Assembly: GCA_009840695.1 (NCBI GenBank) | Contig: VXNG01000011.1 | Location: 1-15,149, forward strand | Direction of reading: 5' to 3' | Length of the DNA stretch: 15,149 bases | From: Acidimicrobiaceae bacterium | Lineage (GTDB): Bacteria > Actinomycetota > Acidimicrobiia > Acidimicrobiales > Aldehydirespiratoraceae | In this document: positions 7,675-14,364 of the stretch, piece after piece | Position numbering within the stretch: position 1 is the first letter of the stretch | Layout: every line of letters starts with the position of its first letter | The notes under the pieces: model-generated | Seen by the model: only the letters and a program-made list of their open reading frames with translations | Database searches by the model: none | What the model was told of the DNA's origin: nothing | Translations under genes and position numbers: made by a program

Positions 7675-7915
7675 CTATTGGCGGCCGCGAGGCGTTCGGG
7701 TTGTCGGCACGCTCAGAGTGCGCGAGTATGGACTGGGGTTTCCTTCCTTGGCCGGAGCCGTGTGGGCATCCGGTCACCTAGCGGGGCGGTGGTGCGCACT
7801 ACCGGGGGGAGGAGGTGCGCATCACCGCCACCGCCCAACGTGTGCGCGCGGTTACCCGGCACCTTTCGGCAACCAGGGTTTGCCCGTCTGCTCCGTTGAA
7901 GAGGCGAGATGAGTC
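7675..7915. other. Convergent intergenic region with several inverted repeats
   Basis: This 241-base gap separates the plus-strand genes from the leftward operon. No convincing protein frame is seen in either strand. It holds a CCGGA/TCCGG repeat (7752-7756 and 7769-7773), the large stem at 7785-7829, and two mutually exclusive small hairpins: GGTTACC/GGCAACC (7850-7856 and 7868-7874, one mismatch) and GGCAA/TTGCC (7868-7872 and 7880-7884). Transcription from both sides must end here. Confidence 0.6.
7785..7829. terminator. 15-bp stem-loop, probable bidirectional terminator
   Basis: GGCGGTGGTGCGCAC (7785-7799) pairs with GTGCGCATCACCGCC (7815-7829) with only one G-T wobble; the loop is 15 bases and G-rich. 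It stands between two converging transcription units. No T-run follows in either direction, so it would be an atypical terminator of the kind common in GC-rich actinobacteria, or another structured element. Confidence 0.45.
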
Positions 7916-8905
7916 CTACAGACGCCGCCAGCACTCGTCGAAGGCATTGATCGTGGCCATCCTGTCGTCCCCCAGGGGCAAGATGTTGATGGAGTCCACG
8001 CCTACTTGCTGCAGTGCAGCGAGTTGAGCCGTCACCCGGTCTCGATTGCCGGCGACTGCCATTCTCTGAACGAAGCTCTCCGGCAGCAATGAAGCGGCTT
8101 GTGCGGCCTCTTGGAACTCGCCCCCGCTGTAGCTCTCACGGACCGCTCTTGTGATTGCGGGATCGAGCCCGACTAGATCGCAGTAGATCGGCGCGGTCTG
8201 CGGGAACCAGGCGGCAATCGAGCGCGCTCCGGCGATGGCCGCCGGCTCGTCCTCGTCGATCACACCGTAGACGAAGATCGCAATGTGCGGACGGGGTCTC
8301 CCTGCCCTGCTAGCGCCCTCGTCGACGCGGTCGAGCGCCCACTGGACCACGGCGGGGTCGAGGCCGCACAACAGGATCACTCCGTCGGCCACCGCGCCGG
8401 CGAGTTCGAGGGTGCGGGGCCCACTGGCTGAGACGAACACGGGCAGATCGGCCGCGGCGTCGAACCGCAGATGAGCGTCGACCAGGCGGAACCCGGGTTC
8501 GTCGGCAGTCACGGATTCTCCGGCCAGCAACGCACGGATCGCGGCGATGGCCGCCTCCAGCTCCGCAAGCCGGGCAGGCTTCGCCCCCAAAGCCAGCAAG
8601 GGTCGATCCCCCGCTCCGATGCCCAGGATGGCGCGGTCGCCTGCGATCTCGGCCAGCGTTGCTGCCGCCACCGCGGTCAGCGCGGGATGGCGGGTCACGG
8701 GGTTCGTGACCGCAGTCCCCAGTCTCAGCTGAGTGGTGGCCCTCGCCGCAAGGGCGAGAAGCTGGTACGGGTCGCGGGCGTGTAGCGACGATTCGGTCAG
8801 CCACAGGTGGTCGAATCCGGTCGCTTCGATGTGGCTCGCCATGGCGAGGAACTCATCGATCGTGTCGACACCCTGCAGGACCACTCCCCGCCGGACGCTC
8901 GTCAT
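7916..8905 (-). CDS. LLM-class oxidoreductase, Mer-like, probably F420-dependent
   Basis: The 329-residue protein belongs to the luciferase-like (LLM) TIM-barrel family. The segments HLWLTES (about 34-40), TTQLRLGTAVTNPVTRHP, TLAEIAGDRAILGIGAGDRP and VFVSASGPRTLELAGAVADG match the branch around methylene-tetrahydromethanopterin reductase and other F420-dependent enzymes; the non-prolyl-type stretch GTAVTNPVTRHP is characteristic. The cofactor could be F420 or FMN, and the sequence alone does not settle it. The ATG at 8905 overlaps the stop of the CoA-transferase gene as ATGA, and no separate ribosome binding site is seen, so translation is probably coupled. It is the last gene of the operon. 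Its substrate is unknown; in this setting it may oxidise or reduce an intermediate of the CoA-linked pathway. Confidence 0.88.
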   Translation of the reverse strand: MTSVRRGVVLQGVDTIDEFLAMASHIEATGFDHLWLTESSLHARDPYQLLALAARATTQLRLGTAVTNPVTRHPALTAVAAATLAEIAGDRAILGIGAGDRPLLALGAKPARLAELEAAIAAIRALLAGESVTADEPGFRLVDAHLRFDAAADLPVFVSASGPRTLELAGAVADGVILLCGLDPAVVQWALDRVDEGASRAGRPRPHIAIFVYGVIDEDEPAAIAGARSIAAWFPQTAPIYCDLVGLDPAITRAVRESYSGGEFQEAAQAASLLPESFVQRMAVAGNRDRVTAQLAALQQVGVDSINILPLGDDRMATINAFDECWRRL

Positions 8906-10083
8906 GAGTGCGTCAGCCGGTCCACGAGGTCGGACGGCACGCCGAATTCTTCGAGCACCCCCCGGGTGTGCGCGCCGAGTTCAGGGGGTCCGTCGAGGCG
9001 CGGCCGCTTCCCGTCGATGCGGAACGGTGGGTCCATCGCTCCGACGACGCTATCGCCGCCGTCGCTCGGTCTCCGAAAGATGTCGAGCGCTTCGACCTGG
9101 GGGGAACCGAGGGCACGGAGAAGTGAGCGGACCTGACCGGCCGGGATCCCGGCTGCATCGAAGCGGTCGAGCCAGGCGTTGGCGTCGTCGGAGGCGAGGA
9201 CGGCGTTGATTGTGGCGGTCAGCTCGTCTCGGTGCGAGACGCGGGCCGCATTGTCGGCGAACCGGGGGTCAGAGAGCAGATCGGGCTTGCCGAGGACGTC
9301 GCACAAGGTCTCCCAGAGTTTTTCGTTGCCGGCTCCGGCGAGGACGACGTCTCCGTCGCGGGCGGTGAATGCTCCGTAGGGTGCGAACGTGGGGGAGTGG
9401 CTGCCGAGCAGCGAGCGGCTGCTCCCGGCACTCACGGCGTCGCTGGCGATGGTTGTGAACGACGCCATGGCGAATTCCAGCAGAGACGAGCAGACCTGGC
9501 TGCCGACCCCGGTCTCCTGGCGCGCCAGATGGGCCGCGAGGAGGGCGGTGACCGTCACGAGTCCGGCACCAATGTCCAGCATCGGCGCCCCGACCTTCAC
9601 GCTGCCCGACTCGGCGGAGCCGGTTACCGACATGAGGCCGCTCTCAGCTTGGACGATGAGGTCGAAACCACCCCTGGTCGCGTCGGGCCCGAGGTCGCCG
9701 AACGCTGAGATCGAAGCGTGGATCAGCCAGGGGTGCCGCTGATGCACCGAGTCGTAGTCGAGGCTGTAGCGAGCCATGGATCCTGGCCGGGCGTTGTGGA
9801 CCAGGAAATCGGAACCCGCGAGCAGGTGCTCCAGGGCCTGGGCACCTTCCGGCAGGCGGAAGTCCAACAGGATGCTCTCCTTGCCGCGGTTGAGTGATGC
9901 GAACAGGGTGGATCCGTCACCAGTGTCGTCCAGCCCCTGGCCTCGGTAGGGGTCGCCACCGGGAGGCGGCTCGATCTTGAGGACTCGAGCGCCCAGCCCG
10001 GCGAGGATCATCGTCGTGTAGGAACCAGCCACGTACCGGGTCAGGTCCACAACCTTGGTGCCGGCCAGCGGTTCAGCTACCAC
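8902..10083 (-). CDS. Class III CoA-transferase (CaiB/BaiF family)
   Basis: The 393-residue protein has the usual length and landmarks of family III CoA-transferases, which move CoA from a donor such as succinyl-CoA to a free carboxylic acid through an aspartyl-CoA anhydride. The N-terminus reads PLAGTKVVDLTRYVAGSYTT and GARVLKIEPPPGGDPYR. The expected catalytic Asp is Asp170 in GAPMLDIGAGL, the same location as Asp169 of formyl-CoA transferase. The GTG start at 10083 overlaps the preceding mutase stop (TAG inside GTGGTAG) by 7 bases. Lying between the B12 mutase and the LLM enzyme, it probably makes the acyl-CoA used by the mutase, or recycles CoA from its product. The acid is not known. Confidence 0.93.
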   Translation of the reverse strand: MVAEPLAGTKVVDLTRYVAGSYTTMILAGLGARVLKIEPPPGGDPYRGQGLDDTGDGSTLFASLNRGKESILLDFRLPEGAQALEHLLAGSDFLVHNARPGSMARYSLDYDSVHQRHPWLIHASISAFGDLGPDATRGGFDLIVQAESGLMSVTGSAESGSVKVGAPMLDIGAGLVTVTALLAAHLARQETGVGSQVCSSLLEFAMASFTTIASDAVSAGSSRSLLGSHSPTFAPYGAFTARDGDVVLAGAGNEKLWETLCDVLGKPDLLSDPRFADNAARVSHRDELTATINAVLASDDANAWLDRFDAAGIPAGQVRSLLRALGSPQVEALDIFRRPSDGGDSVVGAMDPPFRIDGKRPRLDGPPELGAHTRGVLEEFGVPSDLVDRLTHS

Positions 10084-11672
10084 AGCGACGGCTCGCGATG
10101 CGTCCCGAACGCCTTCCCGAAGACATCGGACAACTCGCCCAGAGTGGCCCCACGGCGTGCAGCTTCGATCAGAGGCTCCATCACGTTCTGGCCCGACACC
10201 GCTGCACGCGACAACGCTGCCAATGCCTCCGAGACATCGTCACGGCCCGCGAGGTGCCGGTCCAGCCGGGCCAGCTGACGGTCACGAGCCATCTCGTCGA
10301 GTTCGAAGAGCCGCAGTTCCGTCGCGTCCGCCTCCTCGACGTGGGCGTTGACACCGACTTTCACCGCGGTGAGGTTCGCGACGGCCATTTCGGAGCGGTA
10401 CGCGCTCTCTGCAATCCAGCGCTGGGGCACGCCCGCCTCGATCGCGGCAACGGCGCCCCCCAGCCCGTCGATCACACCGATGAGCTCTGTGGCTCTGGCT
10501 TCGAGCTCATCGGTCAGCGCCTCGACGAAGTAGGACCCTGCCAACGGGTCCACCGTGTCCGCTACACCGGTCTCGTGGGCGACGATCTGCTGGGTCCGAA
10601 GCGCCAAGGTCACCGCTTCGTCGGTCGGGATGGCCATCGCCTCGTCGTAGCCCATCACATGGATCGACTGGGCGCCTCCGAGGACCGCCCCGAGGCACTG
10701 GATCGTGGATCTCACAACATTGTTGAGAGGCTGCTGGGCGGTGAGCGTTGCTCCCGAGCAGCCCGAGAAGAACCGGAGCCGCATCGCTTCAGGGTTGGTC
10801 GCTCCGAACCGGTCGCGGGCAATCTGTGCCCAGAGACGGCGGGCGGCGCGGAGCTTCGCAACCTCTTCGAACATCTCGAGGGTCGTCGCGAAATGGAACG
10901 AGAATCGCGGCGCGAACGCGTCGAACGAGAGCCCCCGATCGACCAGCAGCCCGGCATACGCGATCGCGTCGCTCATCGTGAAGGCCAGCTCTTGGACAGT
11001 GTCGCACCCGGCCTCCCGGGCGTGGTAGCCGGTGATCGAGATCGGGTTGAAACGCGGGACTTCGGAGGTGCAGAACTCCACGACGTCGCCCACCAGCCGC
11101 ATCGACGGCTCCGGCGGGAAGATGAAGGTCTTGCGGGCCACGAACTCCTTGAGGATGTCGTTCTGCAGCGTGCCGGCCAGCCGCGACCTGTCAGCGCCTT
11201 GGCGCTCGGCCGCGACGAGATAGAAGGCCAGGATGATGGGCGCGGTTGCGTTGATGGTGAAGTTCACCGAGAGGTCGTCGAGGGGGAGCCCCTCGAACAG
11301 TTCCGCCATGTCATCGGCGGTATCGATCGCAACCCCGACCCGTCCGACCTCCGCCCTCGCGGCGGCAGCGGACGAGTCGAGCCCCAGCTGGGTGGGAAGG
11401 TCGAAAGCCACCGACAGCGCGGTCTGGCCCTGCCCGAGGAGGTAGTGGAATCTCTGGTTCGTGTCCTCGGCCGACCCGTATCCGGCGTACTGGCGCATCG
11501 TCCATAAGCGCTGGCGGTACATCTCGGCGTAAGGTCCGCGGGTGAAGGGCGGCTGTCCGGGCGCACCGATCCGCTCATCGAGGGCTGCCGGATCGCCGAG
11601 ATCGGCCGCCGTGTAGAGCCGGGCAATGGGGATTCCCGAAGCGGTTGTCGGGTCCTGAGCGGTCTCGCTCAT
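10077..11672 (-). CDS. B12-dependent acyl-CoA mutase, large catalytic subunit (methylmalonyl-CoA mutase family)
   Basis: The 531-residue TIM-barrel subunit catalyses a radical carbon-skeleton rearrangement of an acyl-CoA; the B12 domain is on the separate protein encoded just upstream. ATG at 11672 is preferred because AGGAG lies 5 bases upstream and the ATGA overlap joins it to the small-subunit gene; an in-frame extension upstream is Arg-rich and non-protein-like. Typical blocks are TRGPYAEMYRQRLWTMRQYAG (45-64), SVAFDLPTQLG, GTLQNDILKEF (167-177) and SITGYHAREAG. Tyr62 and Arg180 match Tyr89 and Arg207 of methylmalonyl-CoA mutase, which bind the substrate carboxylate; His217 matches His244. 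Other active-site positions differ: LRFFSGCSG (299-307) and QSIHVMGYDEA (335-345). The C-terminus, GTHREPSLW, resembles those of stand-alone IcmA/HcmA subunits. The substrate may be a dicarboxylic acyl-CoA other than methylmalonyl-CoA. Confidence 0.93.
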   Translation of the reverse strand: MSETAQDPTTASGIPIARLYTAADLGDPAALDERIGAPGQPPFTRGPYAEMYRQRLWTMRQYAGYGSAEDTNQRFHYLLGQGQTALSVAFDLPTQLGLDSSAAAARAEVGRVGVAIDTADDMAELFEGLPLDDLSVNFTINATAPIILAFYLVAAERQGADRSRLAGTLQNDILKEFVARKTFIFPPEPSMRLVGDVVEFCTSEVPRFNPISITGYHAREAGCDTVQELAFTMSDAIAYAGLLVDRGLSFDAFAPRFSFHFATTLEMFEEVAKLRAARRLWAQIARDRFGATNPEAMRLRFFSGCSGATLTAQQPLNNVVRSTIQCLGAVLGGAQSIHVMGYDEAMAIPTDEAVTLALRTQQIVAHETGVADTVDPLAGSYFVEALTDELEARATELIGVIDGLGGAVAAIEAGVPQRWIAESAYRSEMAVANLTAVKVGVNAHVEEADATELRLFELDEMARDRQLARLDRHLAGRDDVSEALAALSRAAVSGQNVMEPLIEAARRGATLGELSDVFGKAFGTHREPSLW

Positions 11673-12082
11673 GGCCGCTCCTGCCGGCTGTCGGCCAGGG
11701 CGGTGATGCGCTTCACCACGTCGGCGACGGCCGTGCCAGCCGGAAAGACGTCGTCGACGCCGATCTCGAGGAGGCGCGCGACATCGCGGGGCGGCACGAT
11801 CCCGCCCACGACCACGGGCACGTGCTCGAGACGGTGGAGGGAGCGTTCCGCGACCAGATCGCAAGCGATCTCCAGATGCGCCCCAGAGAGGATGGAGGCC
11901 CCGATCACGTCGACATCTTCGTCCATCGCCACCATCATCATCTCAGTCGGGGTGGATCGAAGGCCGAGATAGATGACTTCACAGCCGGCGTCGCGGAGAG
12001 CGAACGACACGACCTTCGCCCCACGATCGTGGCCGTCGAGACCTGGCTTCGCGATCAGGATGCGTCGCCGGCGGGTAGTCAC
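11669..12082 (-). CDS. B12-binding small subunit of acyl-CoA mutase
   Basis: The 137-residue protein is a stand-alone cobalamin-binding domain of the methylmalonyl-CoA mutase C-terminal type. The base-off/His-on motif DxHxxG is seen as LDGHDRG with Asp16, His18 (lower axial cobalt ligand) and Gly21. SILSGAHL and the VVVGGIVP loop, also parts of the nucleotide-tail pocket, follow at about 43-50 and 90-97. It must pair with the large subunit encoded next, to which it is joined by an ATGA overlap. GTG 12082 is the chosen start because it overlaps the stop of the M20 gene (GTGA) and gives the expected N-terminus a few residues before ILIAKPGLDG. No ribosome binding site of its own is seen. Confidence 0.95.
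   Translation of the reverse strand: MTTRRRRILIAKPGLDGHDRGAKVVSFALRDAGCEVIYLGLRSTPTEMMMVAMDEDVDVIGASILSGAHLEIACDLVAERSLHRLEHVPVVVGGIVPPRDVARLLEIGVDDVFPAGTAVADVVKRITALADSRQERP
11678..11682 (-). promoter_or_regulatory. Ribosome binding site deciding the mutase large-subunit start
   Basis: AGGAG on the minus strand lies 5 bases before the ATG at 11672, within the end of the B12 small-subunit gene. It supports this ATG over the in-frame upstream start at 11864. Confidence 0.7.
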
Positions 12083-13275
12083 TCGGGTGCTGCCAGGGCC
12101 AACGCCGCAAAGACTGCATACACCTGTGTTGCCTCCTTGATGTCGGCCACCGGGAGGTTCTCGTCGGCACAGTACACGGGCTCGCCGCCAGGGCCGAAGA
12201 TGACGGTCGGGGTGTGCCCGCCGAAGCTCGCGGTATCACCGAGCCAGTCGGCCGCCATCAGCTCGGGCTCCCGGCCTCGAACCTGGCGGACGGCTTCGAC
12301 CATGGTCTGCACAACATCCGAGTCCGGATCGGCCAGATACGGAGCCTTCACGTCCACCAGCTCGACCTCGGCGCTGAAACGCCCGTCGCGGCGCTTGGCG
12401 TTGTCGAGACAGCGATCGATCTCGGCCCGGACAGTCTCGATCGATACGCCGGGCTGCGGCCGGCAGTCGACCCGGATCACGCACTCGTCGGGAATCATCG
12501 ACGGACCCCCCGGAGGGAGCCCGCCATAGACCCGGCCAGGAGCCATCATGGTCTCGGTCCCGAAGCGCGCTGCGATCTCGGGGCTCAGTGCGGGCTCGAG
12601 CCTCGAGGCATCCAGCTCGAGAATGGCCAGTGCCGCCAAGGTATTGGCGTTGATGGCGTAGTGCTTGTGGCACGTATGGGCGGACCGGCCCTGTGCGGTG
12701 ACGTCGAAGTAGTAGCGGCCGCGGTGGCCGAGGAAGATCTCGTTGTCGGACAGTTCGCCCAGCACACACAGATCGGCATGATGGCGTTCGAAGTACCGGA
12801 TGCTCCCCGTCTGGTCGCCCATGTGGTCGCTGACCGCGGCCATCGCGAGAGTGCCCCTGAGCGGCAGGCCGCACTCGCGGACGGCCTCGATGGCGGTGAT
12901 CTGGCATGCGAGGGCGGCCTTCATGTCCATGATGCCGTGACCGAAGACGCGACCGTCGATGAGGTCGCCCGAGAAGGGTTCGGCTGCGGACCAACCGATC
13001 GAGACCGGCTTGGTGTCCATGTGGCCGGTCATGACGACGCGGGGACCGTCACCGAAGGAGATCTCGCCGGTGGCATTGGGGCGGTCGGGGAGCACCGGTT
13101 GCAACTCGACGTTGGAGAAGCCGCGGTCGCGCATCGACGCGGCCAGGAAGTCGGCAAGATCCCCTTCAGCACCGAGGATGCTGGGTATGCGACAGACCTG
13201 CCGCGTCAGGTCGACTGCTCGTTGCGTGTCGACGGCCGCAAGAACACGGGCGGCAAGCTCTGATGGCTCCATCAT
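12079..13275 (-). CDS. M20-family (ArgE/DapE-like) protein with altered active site
   Basis: The 398-residue protein has the overall M20 fold pattern: GHMDTKPV with His85 and Asp87, GIMDMKAALA with the bridging-type Asp117, GELSDNEIFLGHRG with Glu174, and GRSAHTCHKHYAINAN with His200 in the dimerisation domain. M20 enzymes normally remove an acyl group from an amino group using two zincs and a Glu base in a DEE motif. Here that motif is replaced by VSDHMGDQTG (148-157), so both glutamates are missing, and the final His metal ligand is replaced by Tyr368-Cys369 in EPVYCADENL. Site-1 ligands are kept; the base and site-2 ligands are not. It starts 14 bases after the first operon gene, with GGGAG (13286-13290) as ribosome binding site, and its stop overlaps the next start. 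The activity may be changed or lost. Confidence 0.88.
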   Translation of the reverse strand: MMEPSELAARVLAAVDTQRAVDLTRQVCRIPSILGAEGDLADFLAASMRDRGFSNVELQPVLPDRPNATGEISFGDGPRVVMTGHMDTKPVSIGWSAAEPFSGDLIDGRVFGHGIMDMKAALACQITAIEAVRECGLPLRGTLAMAAVSDHMGDQTGSIRYFERHHADLCVLGELSDNEIFLGHRGRYYFDVTAQGRSAHTCHKHYAINANTLAALAILELDASRLEPALSPEIAARFGTETMMAPGRVYGGLPPGGPSMIPDECVIRVDCRPQPGVSIETVRAEIDRCLDNAKRRDGRFSAEVELVDVKAPYLADPDSDVVQTMVEAVRQVRGREPELMAADWLGDTASFGGHTPTVIFGPGGEPVYCADENLPVADIKEATQVYAVFAALALAAPE

Positions 13276-13289
13276 CCTGAAATCGCTCC

Positions 13290-14306
13290 CTATCCTCTCG
13301 GCCTCTCGGCCTCACATGCACTCGCAGGCGGACACATGATGTTTGTGGCAGGAACCGGCACAGAGTCGAGCGTGAGCGTCGCGTCGCGCATGACGCAGTC
13401 GAGATGCGCTCGCGCCGCGACTGTTCCTCCGTAGGCGATCGAGTTGCCGAGAGCGATGTGGGCGGTCCCCAGCGAGGATTCAGTCTCCATCGCGACCTCG
13501 CACACATGACCGGCCGGGTTGAGTCCGAGGGAGACCTCGGCGAAGTTGGTCATCAACTCGTCCCCGCAGCGCTCGAGCATGCCGGTGAGGCGATGGCTCT
13601 CGGGTCCCTCGGCGCCGACGAGGCGCCCTTCGTCGAAGGTGAGGACCACCGGGTCGGGCAGCGGGCCCATCCCCATGAACAACAGATCAGCATCGATGAC
13701 AGCCACGCCGTGGGTGGTGCCCTCCACTGGAGCGGTGCCCGCCTCGATGTCGGGTGGCGCCATGTAGGACCCAGCCGTCCTGCAGATTCCGTGAAGCACC
13801 CGGCCAGGCCGCCCGGATACGGAGCCGCGGAGATCGGTGCCGGCTGGAGTGGTGAGTCGAAACTCCGACGCCTGAGTCCAGAGTTCGCCGACCTGTTCGG
13901 CGCGCGCCCGGAGTTCGTCGAAATCGACTGACAGGGGGCCGTCCACCCGCAGCGTGTCCAACGTGATCCCCGGCATGGCCAGATAGCGGACGCCCACCGC
14001 GTTGGCGTCGCGGCGGGCCTCGTTCGAGCCGATGAAGATGGAGGTCAGCTCGATAACGGCGTCGCTCTGCGCCATCGTTCGGGCGACACCGGGGGCGACT
14101 TCCGCTCCCGGGATGTCCAGCGGGGCCATCTCCAGTGTCGACGCGACTGCCGACCGCGCCTCGATCCCGGAGCGCAACAGGTCCGTGACCCGGCGGTCGC
14201 TGTCGGTGTCGGTCAGCAGCACCACGCGCTCGCCCGCTTGGACGCCGAGGCACCGGTCGAGCACATTGGCCACGGCGGCGGACACGTCTGTGGGTCGCGG
14301 ACGCAT
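13290..14306 (-). CDS. M29 aminopeptidase / NicX-superfamily metallo-enzyme
   Basis: The 338-residue protein belongs to the superfamily of AmpS/AmpT (M29) aminopeptidases and the ring-opening 2,5-dihydroxypyridine dioxygenase NicX. Probable metal ligands are Glu257 in NFAEVSLGLNP, Glu276 and His283 in ETESSLGTAHIALGN, and His301 and Asp303 in RAHLDCVM. The length is nearer to NicX (about 350) than to AmpS (about 410). The N-terminal half (GVQAGERVVLLTDTDSDRRV, then SDAVIELTSIF) fits the superfamily's first domain. ATG 14306 is preferred; the frame is open farther upstream, but that extension is Pro/Ser/Arg-rich and unlike the family. As the first gene of the operon it could release or open the starting compound, by amide hydrolysis or oxygenation. 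The sequence does not decide between these. Confidence 0.8.
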   Translation of the reverse strand: MRPRPTDVSAAVANVLDRCLGVQAGERVVLLTDTDSDRRVTDLLRSGIEARSAVASTLEMAPLDIPGAEVAPGVARTMAQSDAVIELTSIFIGSNEARRDANAVGVRYLAMPGITLDTLRVDGPLSVDFDELRARAEQVGELWTQASEFRLTTPAGTDLRGSVSGRPGRVLHGICRTAGSYMAPPDIEAGTAPVEGTTHGVAVIDADLLFMGMGPLPDPVVLTFDEGRLVGAEGPESHRLTGMLERCGDELMTNFAEVSLGLNPAGHVCEVAMETESSLGTAHIALGNSIAYGGTVAARAHLDCVMRDATLTLDSVPVPATNIMCPPASACEAERPRG

Positions 14307-14314
14307 CGATCTGG

Positions 14315-14320
14315 ATGGTA
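14315..14320 (-). promoter_or_regulatory. Possible -10 element of the six-gene operon
   Basis: TACCAT on the minus strand ends 8 bases before the ATG at 14306, the same distance as at the iron transporter, which would give a leaderless mRNA; no clear Shine-Dalgarno is present. No convincing -35 is found 16-18 bases upstream, so this is weak. The operon could instead be read through from the ATPase gene 58 bases upstream. Confidence 0.2.
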
Positions 14321-14364
14321 GTCCGCGACATGCTTGCCCTCTGTGCCCGGCTCGCTCCCGGCGG

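Noticed and set aside
7850..7884. tRNA or tRNA remnant near the GGTTACC repeat
   Set aside because: No cloverleaf can be built; there is no acceptor stem or anticodon arm, only small competing hairpins.
7718..7912. Short open frames in the convergent intergenic gap
   Set aside because: No ribosome binding site, composition unlike the neighbouring proteins, and they run through the inverted repeats.
10098..11507. 469-codon open frame opposite the mutase gene
   Set aside because: It is the antisense shadow of a clearly coding gene in GC-rich DNA, with no recognisable domain or ribosome binding site.
11673..11864. N-terminal extension of the mutase large subunit
   Set aside because: The extension is extremely Arg-rich, lies over the B12 subunit gene in another frame, and a good ribosome binding site precedes the ATG at 11672.
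12214..13263. 349-codon open frame opposite the M20 gene
   Set aside because: Antisense shadow; the minus-strand frame has M20 motifs and operon overlaps, this one has none.
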